Assembly (NCBI RefSeq): GCF_025860405.1 | Contig: NZ_CP063785.1 | Span: 3,100,001 to 3,164,000, forward strand | Length of the DNA stretch: 64,000 nucleotides | From: Tolypothrix sp. PCC 7712 | GTDB lineage: Bacteria > Cyanobacteriota > Cyanobacteriia > Cyanobacteriales > Nostocaceae | Direction: 5' to 3' | In this document: positions 57,054-64,000 of the stretch, one piece after another | Layout of the letters: each line of letters starts with the position of its first letter | Position numbering within the stretch: position 1 is the first letter of the stretch | Made by a program: the position numbers and the translations under genes | Notes under the pieces: model-generated | The model's database searches: none | Told to the model about the DNA's origin: nothing | Seen by the model: only the letters and a program-made list of their open reading frames with translations

Positions 57054-59534
57054 CCTAGCTTCTGCATTAGCAATTTCTAGGAGTGTTTTCAGTACTGAAT
57101 CAGGATTGAGGCTGATGGAATCAATTCCTTGTTCGACAAGGAAGCGGGCGAATTCTGGGTAATCACTCGGTGCTTGGCCGCAAATACCAATTTTGCGTCC
57201 ATGCTGTTTAACTGTTTGGATAGCTGTGGCGATTGTTCGCTTCACAGCTTGATTGCGTTCATCAAATAGATGGGCAACTAATTCTGAATCTCGATCCAAT
57301 CCCAGGGTTAATTGCGTTAAGTCATTGGAACCGATGGAGAAGCCATCAAATACTTGAGCAAATTCGTCTGCGAGAATCACGTTACTGGGCAATTCGCACA
57401 TTACGTAAACTTGTAAGCCGTTTTCGCCTCTGACTAAACCATTGTTTGCCATCTCAGCTAATACTCGCCGCCCTTCTTCGGGAGTCCGGCAGAACGGTAT
57501 CATTAAAATAATGTTGGTTAAGCCCATGCGATCGCGTACTTGCTTCATCGCCTGACATTCCAAAGCAAAGCCTTCACGATAGCGTTGATCGTAGTAGCGC
57601 GAAGCACCACGCCAGCCAATCATCGGGTTTTCTTCTTTGGGTTCAAATTGTTTACCACCTAAGAGATTGGCGTATTCGTTACTCTTGAAATCAGACAGCC
57701 GCACAATTACAGGTTTGGGATAAAAAGCAGCTGCGATCGTACCAATACCTTCAGCTACTTTATCTACAAAGAATTGCGCTTTATTTTCATATTGAGTAGT
57801 TAACTCAGCTATTTTGTATTTAGCTAGTTCGTCTTCTAATTCATCAAAATGAATCAAGGCTAAAGGATGGGCTTTGATGTGGTTAGCAATAATAAATTCC
57901 ATTCGCGCTAATCCTACACCATCATTAGGAATAGCTGCAAAACCAAATGCTTCTTCTGGATTGCCCACATTCATCATAATTTGAGTGTGGGTGTGTGGCA
58001 GTTTTTCTAATGGTAATTCTTGAATTTCAAAAGGTAATAAACCTGGGTAAACTTTTCCGGTTTCACCTTCTGCACAACTAACAGTAATTTCTTGCCCAGT
58101 TTTTAAGATAGTAGTCGCATTACCACAACCAACAATCGCCGGAATTCCTAACTCCCTGGCAATAATTGCTGCATGACAAGTACGTCCGCCAGCATTAGTT
58201 ACAATCGCACTAGCCCGTTTCATAATCGGTTCCCAGTCTGGATCGGTGCGGTTAGTTACGAGTATTTCTCCAGCTTGAAACTGATTAATTTGATGCACAT
58301 CTAAAATTACTCTGGCTTTCCCTTGCCCAATCATCTCACCGACGCTACGGCCTGTAACTAAAGGAACTAGGGATTGAATATCGTCTTTCCCAGTCCCCAG
58401 TCCCCAATCCCCAGTCCCCAATCTATAAGTCCGCAATATATTCCCCGTCTTTTGGGACTGCACTGTTTCTGGACGCGCTTGGACAATAAACAGTTCATTG
58501 CTAATCCCATCTTTTGCCCATTCAATATCCATTGGCGTATATGTACCACGGACTTGGGAGTAATGTTCTTCAATGATGCAAGCCCAATTAGCAAGTTGTA
58601 AAATCTCCTCATCATTGAGAGCAAATATATTCCGTTCCGATGCAGCGACGGAGATATTTTTAGTTAATTTTGAGCCGCCCAGATCATAAACCATCTTAAT
58701 TTCTTTACTGCCAAGGCTTTTCCTGATAATTGGGCGGTATCCTTGTTTTAATGTGGGCTTAAATACTAAATATTCGTCGGGGTTAACTGCGCCTTGAACA
58801 ACGTTTTCACCTAAACCGTAAGCAGCAGTAATTAAAGCTGCGTCTTTAAAGCCAGTTTCCGTATCAATAGAGAACATGACACCAGAACTAGCCAAGTCAG
58901 AACGTACCATTTTTTGCACGCCTACCGACAGGGCAACATTGAAGTGGTCAAAACCCTTAATTTGGCGATAGGAAATGGCGCGATCGGTAAAAATAGAAGC
59001 AAAGCATTTGTGACAAGCTTCTAATACAGCTTCTAAGCCATGAACATTTAAATAAGTTTCTTGCTGTCCCGCAAAGCTAGCATCGGGTAAATCTTCCGCA
59101 GTCGCACTAGAACGAACAGCTACATCAGTATCTATTTCAGCATCATATTGCTGACAAAGACTGCGATAAGCTTGGGCGATCGCTTCCTGTAATTCTACAG
59201 GAAAGGGAGTTTGCAGCATTAATAACCTTGCTTTCTTCCCACATTGCCGGAGATTTTGCACATCTTCTACATCTAAATCAGCAAAAATTTCTCTAAGTTT
59301 TGTTTCCAAACCAGCCGCAGAAATAAAGTATTTATATGCGTAAGCAGTGGTAGCAAACCCTGTAGGAACTTTTACACCTCTGCGCCGGAGTCGCTGAATC
59401 ATTTCCCCTAAAGAAGCATTTTTGCCTCCAACTAAAGGAATGTCTGCAATACCTACGTCACTTAAAGGTAATACAAATGCTTGTTCTTTGGAAACTGAGC
59501 GAGATATTTCTTGATTATCCAAGATTTCTAGCAT
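57048..59534 (-). CDS. ppsA: Phosphoenolpyruvate synthase
   Basis: An 828-residue enzyme that makes PEP from pyruvate and ATP. The N-terminal ATP domain has 'LVGGKNASLGEMI' and 'VRSSATAEDLPDASFAGQQET'. The swivel domain carries the phosphorylated His454 in 'GGRTCHAAIIARELG', and the C-terminal barrel has 'IGSNDLTQLTLGLDRDS' and 'ICGQAPSDYPEF'. Residues 372-382 (LGTGDWGLGTG) are encoded by an in-frame heptamer insertion in the linker between ATP and His domains. The last residues and the stop codon fall in a second heptamer array. First gene of the ppsA-usp-pyruvate kinase-like cluster. Confidence 0.94.
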   Translation of the reverse strand: MLEILDNQEISRSVSKEQAFVLPLSDVGIADIPLVGGKNASLGEMIQRLRRRGVKVPTGFATTAYAYKYFISAAGLETKLREIFADLDVEDVQNLRQCGKKARLLMLQTPFPVELQEAIAQAYRSLCQQYDAEIDTDVAVRSSATAEDLPDASFAGQQETYLNVHGLEAVLEACHKCFASIFTDRAISYRQIKGFDHFNVALSVGVQKMVRSDLASSGVMFSIDTETGFKDAALITAAYGLGENVVQGAVNPDEYLVFKPTLKQGYRPIIRKSLGSKEIKMVYDLGGSKLTKNISVAASERNIFALNDEEILQLANWACIIEEHYSQVRGTYTPMDIEWAKDGISNELFIVQARPETVQSQKTGNILRTYRLGTGDWGLGTGKDDIQSLVPLVTGRSVGEMIGQGKARVILDVHQINQFQAGEILVTNRTDPDWEPIMKRASAIVTNAGGRTCHAAIIARELGIPAIVGCGNATTILKTGQEITVSCAEGETGKVYPGLLPFEIQELPLEKLPHTHTQIMMNVGNPEEAFGFAAIPNDGVGLARMEFIIANHIKAHPLALIHFDELEDELAKYKIAELTTQYENKAQFFVDKVAEGIGTIAAAFYPKPVIVRLSDFKSNEYANLLGGKQFEPKEENPMIGWRGASRYYDQRYREGFALECQAMKQVRDRMGLTNIILMIPFCRTPEEGRRVLAEMANNGLVRGENGLQVYVMCELPSNVILADEFAQVFDGFSIGSNDLTQLTLGLDRDSELVAHLFDERNQAVKRTIATAIQTVKQHGRKIGICGQAPSDYPEFARFLVEQGIDSISLNPDSVLKTLLEIANAEARG
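58389..58423 (-). repeat. Heptamer array inserted in frame within ppsA
   Basis: Five heptamers of GGGGATT/GGGGACT type (sense strand) encode LGTGDWGLGTG. They match the intergenic arrays and sit in the linker between two domains, where extra residues are tolerable. Confidence 0.88.
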
Positions 59535-59885
59535 AATTTTAAGTTCCTTAAAGAAATAGAGATACTGAAGAGCAATGTATTATTTGTTTTGATCCCAAGC
59601 CCTACACTCATTTATATATAAGGATAATTTGAGGATCTTGTGAAGATATAGCTATTAGTAATTTGTTTTTACATCAGCCTCAAAACTAAAATCCAAAAGA
59701 GTTTTCTTTTTTTTAGTTTATGGAAGCAATTATTAACAATCCAACTCATATATTGCAAAATGTATACAAAAATTACAAAAACAAGAATAACTTAACTTTC
59801 TTCACAAGTTCCTCACATTTCACAATTATCTTAAAAGTGTTGATAGTGAATTTTTCTAGTTCAGCTGATTGCAGAACTTGCAAAT
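59535..59885. other. Intergenic region between ppsA and the zinc-ribbon gene
   Basis: AT-rich divergent upstream sequence of 351 bp. I see no hairpin or clear promoter pair. A 63-codon frame (59720-59911) overlaps the zinc-ribbon gene and is not credible. Confidence 0.4.
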
Positions 59886-60137
59886 ATGAATTACTGTCCT
59901 TGCTGCTCTAACTTGCTGCTGCTACATATCAATGGTTCTGATCTATACTGGTTCTGCCGACATTGTTGGCAAAGAATGCCAGTATTTCTAGGACATCAAT
60001 CCTGCTTATTATCAGAACATTTTGTAGAAGAGCTACCGACCATTGTGGATGGTCGTCACGAATCTGAAGGCCTTGTTTGCACAAACAAACGTGAAACCAT
60101 CAACGGATGGATAGGCTTAGACAGAATATCAATTTGA
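59886..60137 (+). CDS. Small zinc-ribbon protein
   Basis: An 83-residue protein. Two CxxC knuckles, 'YCPCC' and 'FCRHCWQRMP', lie 20 residues apart in the N-terminal half and would bind one zinc. The pattern MNYCPCCSNLLL...YWFCRHCWQ is familiar from small cyanobacterial proteins. The C-terminal half is polar and without motif. Nucleic-acid or protein binding is possible; function unknown. Confidence 0.72.
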   Translation: MNYCPCCSNLLLLHINGSDLYWFCRHCWQRMPVFLGHQSCLLSEHFVEELPTIVDGRHESEGLVCTNKRETINGWIGLDRISI

Positions 60138-60226
60138 AAGATAGATATTACTGATTAATAATTGGGTTGAGGAATTGCTGACTGATAAATAGGAAATAAA
60201 AAATGTCTGCATGTTTGTATGAGTAA

Positions 60227-60254
60227 GGTGCATAGGTAATCTACCTAATGCACC
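60227..60254. repeat. Short palindrome in the intergenic region
   Basis: GGTGCATAGGTA and TACCTAATGCACC pair with one bulged base around ATC. No T-run. It lies between the zinc-ribbon gene and the terminator at 60353. Confidence 0.5.
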
Positions 60255-60352
60255 ATCAAAAAAATTAATTAATACCAAGTTAAATATTATTGGTAAAAAA
60301 ATAAATTATTCATACCATTTTAATGTGAAACTGCACATATCTTGATACTCCT

Positions 60353-60387
60353 AATAGCCCCATCTAACAATATTAGATGGGGCTATT
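60353..60387 (+). terminator. Strong hairpin terminator 216 bp after the zinc-ribbon gene
   Basis: The arms AATAGCCCCATCTAA and TTAGATGGGGCTATT pair perfectly over 15 bp with a 5-base loop; ATTTGTT follows. It may end the zinc-ribbon transcript or a separate small RNA in 60138-60352. Confidence 0.7.
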
Positions 60388-60738
60388 ATTTGTTGGTTGA
60401 AATTTCTTTGACAGAATTACCTTTTTATATAAAAATCATTAATTTGTAGCTGTCTCAATGTTTGAAAACTTTGTGTAACAAATCCTTGTAACAATTTTCT
60501 ACGTGCGCTATGTAGGGCTTTTCAACAGGTAATTAAGGTATAGCTTGACAGCAAATAACTAGTACAACAAGGCAAAAGTCAAAAGAAAGAATGTTTATAG
60601 CACAAGCATTTTAGCAATTACAGATGGTCTGTTGATTTACGCCGACTTGTACTAGAGATGAATGTGATAGCTGGTAAAATAGCTGTAATGCCATAAATCT
60701 ATTTTTTAATCAGTAAGTTAAAATTAAAGGCTGAAGTA
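60388..60738. other. Intergenic region upstream of the MFS gene
   Basis: AT-rich, about 350 bp, no gene, array or hairpin seen. Confidence 0.5.
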
Positions 60739-61947
60739 TTGAAAAATCAATATATATTACTGTCTTTATTTGCAGCAGGTTTATTATTCTGGTCTAGCTT
60801 GGCTGCTTTGTTACCAACGCTACCACTTTATATGGAAGATGTGGGCGCAACTAAGCAACAAATAGGTATTGTGCTTGGTTGTTTTGCTATTGGAATGTTA
60901 CTATTTCGCTCCGTGTTTGGGCATTTAGCAGACCAAAGGGGACGGAAAATAGTCTTAATAATTGGGATGTTAGTGAATGCGATCTCACCTCTGGGTTACA
61001 TATTAGTACAATCAATTCCGGGGTTAATGGCAGTGCGGGCGTTTCATGGGCTAAGTGTTGCAGCTTTTACAACTGGTTACTTAGCATTGGTAGCAGATTT
61101 AGCACCAGAAAAAAATCGTGGTGAAATCATGGGCTACATGAGTTTGGTAACTCCCATTGGTGCAGCTATTGGCCCCGCTTTGGGAGGTTATTTACAAGCA
61201 ACCAGTGGTTACACGCTGTTATTTTTACTATCTACAGGATTGGCGGGGATGGGTTTATTGTGTATTGTTCCGATTGTTAATCCTCCAATCCACAAGCAAA
61301 ACAAAACTGATAGTAATCAGGGCAAATTTTGGCAATTATTATTCAGTCCCAGAGTTAGAGTTTTAGCCAGCATTATGCTGATGATTGGCTTGGCGTTTGG
61401 GGCTTTGCATACCTTTGTACCTTTATTTATTAAAGCCGCGCGAGTAGATTTAAACCCAGGCTTATTCTATACAGCTGGCGCACTTGCTAGTTTTAGCGTC
61501 CGCTTTTTCACTGGTAAAGCGAGCGATCGCTATGGTAGAGGTTTATTTATTACTCTCAGCCTCTTTATTTATGCAATTTCGATGCTCATACTAGCTTTTG
61601 CTACCACCGCCAATATTTTCTTAATCGCGGGAACTTTAGAGGGTGCGGGTTCTGGTATCCTCATGCCTATGATTTCTACAGTAATTGCCGATCGCTCTCT
61701 GCCGCAAGAAAGGGGAAGGGTATTTTCACTTTGTATTATGGGGTTAGATTTTGGTATTGCGATCGCTGGCCCAATTTTTGGTTCACTTGCTGAACAAGTT
61801 GGGTACCGCAATATGTTTAGTTTTTGCGGTGGCTTAACTGTGCTGGCGCTGTTAATTTTCCTAACTCAAGGCAATAAAAACTTTGCTGATTCCCTGCGCT
61901 TTGCCTTGGGTCGTAGCAAAGATGCTTATTCCCTGAATCAATCTTGA
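60739..61947 (+). CDS. Major facilitator superfamily transporter
   Basis: This is 402 residues from a TTG start at 60739. No ATG exists before the first membrane helix, and AAAGG lies about eight bases upstream. About 12 hydrophobic helices. MFS motif A is 'GHLADQRGRKIVL' between helices 2 and 3, and a related 'GKASDRYGRGLFI' lies between helices 8 and 9. It resembles drug/metabolite proton antiporters; substrate unknown. It ends with a strong terminator. Confidence 0.85.
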   Translation: MKNQYILLSLFAAGLLFWSSLAALLPTLPLYMEDVGATKQQIGIVLGCFAIGMLLFRSVFGHLADQRGRKIVLIIGMLVNAISPLGYILVQSIPGLMAVRAFHGLSVAAFTTGYLALVADLAPEKNRGEIMGYMSLVTPIGAAIGPALGGYLQATSGYTLLFLLSTGLAGMGLLCIVPIVNPPIHKQNKTDSNQGKFWQLLFSPRVRVLASIMLMIGLAFGALHTFVPLFIKAARVDLNPGLFYTAGALASFSVRFFTGKASDRYGRGLFITLSLFIYAISMLILAFATTANIFLIAGTLEGAGSGILMPMISTVIADRSLPQERGRVFSLCIMGLDFGIAIAGPIFGSLAEQVGYRNMFSFCGGLTVLALLIFLTQGNKNFADSLRFALGRSKDAYSLNQS

Positions 61948-61949
61948 TA

Positions 61950-61990
61950 AAAAGAAGAAGACCCAATCTTTGATTGGGTCTTCTTCTTTT
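61950..61990. terminator. Bidirectional terminator between the MFS gene and tRNA-Arg
   Basis: The arms AAAAGAAGAAGACCCAATC and GATTGGGTCTTCTTCTTTT pair perfectly over 19 bp around TTT. A-runs on one side and T-runs on the other serve both converging transcripts. Confidence 0.9.
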
Positions 61991-61992
61991 AA

Positions 61993-62066
61993 CGGGCGAG
62001 GAGGGATTCGAACCCCCGACACCGTGGTCCGTAGCCACGTGCTCTAGTCCACTGAGCTACACGCCC
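61993..62066 (-). tRNA. tRNA-Arg (anticodon ACG)
   Basis: On the minus strand GGGCGTGTAGCTCAGTGG starts the acceptor and D arms, the anticodon loop CTACGGA carries ACG, and GGTTCGAATCC is the T-arm. The acceptor stem has one T-T mismatch (position 6-67). The discriminator is G and CCA is not encoded. Confidence 0.92.
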
Positions 62067-62103
62067 CTGTCAGAAAATTATATTAACACGTTCTTTAAAA
62101 ATC

Positions 62104-62613
62104 ATGCAAGACAATTTTGCTGCTAATTTTCCTAACCTCACTCATCTCGACCAACAAGGACAGGCACAAATGGTAGATGTGTCGGCGAAAGTGGCTACTG
62201 TACGCCAAGCTGTAGCTGCTGCTCAGGTGCGAATGCTACCGGAAACTTTTACCGCCATTCAAGCTGGGAATGCTCCCAAAGGCGATGTCCTAGGTACTGC
62301 AAGGATAGCGGGAATTATGGCTGCAAAACAAACAGCTAATTTAATTCCGTTATGCCATCCTTTGCCGTTGCAGAAAGTTGAAGTCGAAGTGATACCAGAT
62401 TCCCAACTCCCCGGCTATCAAATTCAGGCTACCGTCAAAACCAAAGCCGAAACTGGCGTAGAGATGGAAGCTTTAACTGCTGTCTCTGTGGCAGCTTTAA
62501 CTTTATACGATATGGCAAAAGCCTTAGAAAAATCCATTCAAATTGAATCAATTCGCTTAATTAGCAAAAGTGGCGGAAAATCCGGAGATTATTCCGCAAG
62601 AATTAGTGGCTAA
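62104..62613 (+). CDS. moaC: Cyclic pyranopterin monophosphate synthase
   Basis: A 169-residue MoaC enzyme of molybdenum cofactor synthesis, which forms cyclic pyranopterin monophosphate after the MoaA step. '[16 protein letters not shown]', '[19 protein letters not shown]', 'IPLCHPLPL' (catalytic His region) and '[21 protein letters not shown]' are diagnostic, with 'SGGKSGDY' at the end. It is monocistronic here. A molybdenum enzyme such as nitrate reductase is implied elsewhere in the genome. Confidence 0.95.
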   Translation: MQDNFAANFPNLTHLDQQGQAQMVDVSAKVATVRQAVAAAQVRMLPETFTAIQAGNAPKGDVLGTARIAGIMAAKQTANLIPLCHPLPLQKVEVEVIPDSQLPGYQIQATVKTKAETGVEMEALTAVSVAALTLYDMAKALEKSIQIESIRLISKSGGKSGDYSARISG

Positions 62614-63291
62614 GTGCCAAAAATTTCTGTGGTGGTTGGGGTAAAGGGTAAAGGGGAAGGGGTAAGGGAACTCAAAAAAATAAATTATTCCGTTCAAGTC
62701 GTTGACTGTTGACTGTTAACTGTGAACCGTCAACAGTCAACAATGAACAATAGCAAAGGAAGGAAATAATACAGTTAAAATCAAAAAAATAACCGCTATA
62801 CATGAAATTCCTGATGAGATTTTTACTCATAAAATTCAAGTTCAAAGGAATTTATTTGTCTCATGATTTTTCCAATTGGTATTAGAGAGTAATAAAATTT
62901 GATTTATTTAATTTGTTTTTGTAAAAGGTGAAATTCTGTTAAAAACTCCTAAATGATAGTTGATAATTCGTAACCTAAAGCATAAATCTTAAATCAATAT
63001 GTGATTTAATAGACATTGACAAATTCAAACTGAACATCAATAGTATTATTCATGCTATTTTCTGAAGTGTTGGCTGTACAAAAAGAGAGAATCTCTGCTG
63101 TATAAAGCTGGCATCATCAGAGTTAGCCAAATCGAAATCCAGGATATTAAATCAAAAATTGCAAATTAAAAGCAGCAGAGTTGATTATTAGTAGCTGAAA
63201 ATTTTCGCTCAATATCAGCAAATAAAATTACAAATTTAAATTGCAAAATTAAAAGACAAAAGCAACATTACACATCACTAAATCCTAATTT
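62614..63291. other. Intergenic region after moaC
   Basis: No gene is visible. GGGTAAAGGGGAAGGGG purine repeats (about 62640-62666) and GTTGACT/GTCAACA heptamers (62701-62750), which fold on themselves, occupy the first part. The rest is AT-rich and includes the promoter of the GAF-domain gene. Confidence 0.5.
62701..62750. repeat. Inverted GTTGACT heptamer array
   Basis: GTTGACT/GTTAACT units followed by their complement GTCAACA. The same type occurs at about 37309-37352. Confidence 0.65.
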
Positions 63292-64000
63292 ATGCCACAT
63301 CTAGAGAGTGATGCCGTCGAAGCAGGACGTTTATACAGAACTACTGGTGCAATAGCCTCTCATAAGTTGCGATCGCCAGTTTATCGCGCTTGGGAAAGAT
63401 CCCACCTGCAAGGAGCTAACCCTCTGGCGTTACAAGCAGAACAATTATCTAGGCGAGACACAGAGCATCTGCTCCAAAGAAATAATTATTTAATTGATGT
63501 AGTGCGTCCCTATTTCCGAATGCTATCACAGGCGGCAGGGCAAGAACGCCATGCGATCATGTTAGGCGATCGCCAAGCTATTCTATTAGATGTAATTGGT
63601 GATGAGCAGACTGTCAACGGGCCAGAACCCTTTCCGCAACCAGGTTCTTTACTGTCAGAAGCTGTGGCTGGCGCTAATGGGATTGGCACACCTTTAGCAG
63701 AAGAAAATTACGTAGAAATTATTTCCGCAGAGCATTTTATCGAAGGATTTCAGCCTTTTATTTGCCAAGGTATACCACTGCGAAACGATAAACAAGAAAT
63801 TGTTGGAGTGTTGAGTATTTCTTTGCGGCGTGCAGATGCGAGAAAACGCCTGAAAGAAATATTGCGATGTGCTTCCCATGCTATTGAAGCCGAATTTGCG
63901 ATCGCAAATTTAGAAACAGATGTTCATCGTGTACTAGCTTCACAACCAGACGAATATGAGCCATTAGAAGAATTACGCCAGGATTTGATTCAAGTACATC
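63292..64000 (+). CDS. GAF-domain regulatory protein (C-terminus outside window)
   Basis: The frame is open from the ATG at 63292 to the window edge, 236 residues. It starts MPHLESDAVEAGRLYRTTGA and contains 'SPVYRAWERSHLQGANPLAL', 'RPYFRMLSQAAGQERHA', 'LLSEAVAGANGIGTPLAE' and 'EHFIEGFQPFICQGIPLRN', close to the N-terminal sensory part of acetoin/glycerol-type regulators (DhaR/AcoR). What follows is unseen; in cyanobacteria such sensors can lead into a histidine kinase. The ligand is unknown. Confidence 0.78.
   Translation, partial: MPHLESDAVEAGRLYRTTGAIASHKLRSPVYRAWERSHLQGANPLALQAEQLSRRDTEHLLQRNNYLIDVVRPYFRMLSQAAGQERHAIMLGDRQAILLDVIGDEQTVNGPEPFPQPGSLLSEAVAGANGIGTPLAEENYVEIISAEHFIEGFQPFICQGIPLRNDKQEIVGVLSISLRRADARKRLKEILRCASHAIEAEFAIANLETDVHRVLASQPDEYEPLEELRQDLIQVH

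Noticed and set aside
59720..59911. 63-codon frame before the zinc-ribbon gene
   Set aside because: Overlaps the better supported zinc-ribbon start and has no features.

Overview
The window looks like chromosome from a filamentous, probably heterocyst-forming cyanobacterium (Nostoc/Calothrix/Tolypothrix type). The evidence is the dense HIP1 octamer GCGATCGC, many heptamer arrays (GGGGATT, GGGTAAT, ATTCGTA types) that match the STRR repeats described for heterocystous cyanobacteria, cyanobacterial carotenoid genes (pds, crtB), and cyanobacterial families of unknown function (DUF2605, DUF2973, DUF3326). No phage, CRISPR array, rRNA or complete transposase gene was seen.

Region 1-14.3 kb looks like a cell-surface or exopolysaccharide region. 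Two family-4 glycosyltransferases run leftward. Divergent from them is a nucleotidyltransferase/thymidylate-kinase-like fusion followed by a second P-loop kinase. Two tandem paralogous beta-propeller proteins follow, each with a low-complexity linker and a shared long 5' leader, then a SAM methyltransferase and a membrane-anchored parallel beta-helix protein. Region 14.5-31.8 kb is mostly housekeeping: nagZ, an RlpA-like protein, pds-crtB, tRNA-Ser, a NatB-like binding protein, an outer-membrane barrel, xseA-xseB, an aldehyde dehydrogenase, a peptidoglycan-binding protein, cysH, a 34-residue membrane peptide and an amidohydrolase. At 31.7-32.8 kb two toxin-antitoxin modules lie back to back, and both toxin genes are broken. 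Region 33.5-46 kb holds a rhodanese, DUF2973/DUF2605, a PHP phosphoesterase, purM, acnB, a ferredoxin, DUF3326, a CPBP protease, purN and a sugar permease. Region 46.7-54.2 kb holds a GDYXXLXY-like/DUF2157 membrane pair, an RsmB-like RNA methyltransferase, a DUF1648 protein and a TPR protein that looks like a STAND ATPase without its NTPase. Region 54.7-59.5 kb is a one-way cluster of PEP synthase, universal stress protein and a pyruvate-kinase-like protein. The right end holds a zinc-ribbon protein, an MFS transporter, tRNA-Arg, moaC and the start of a GAF-domain regulator.

The most distinctive content is repetitive. A family of small elements with CAATAC...GTATTG ends includes two copies flanked by perfect 10-bp target duplications. 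Other elements are a 96-bp inverted-repeat element in two copies, a MITE-like element in one propeller leader, and heptamer arrays that have entered ppsA in frame and also supply its stop codon. The TPR gene carries eight HIP1 sites at an exact 120-bp period. I saw no clearly new defence or biosynthetic system. The best candidates for new biology are the duplicated propeller genes with their shared leader, the kinase pair in the polysaccharide region, and the two dead toxin-antitoxin modules.
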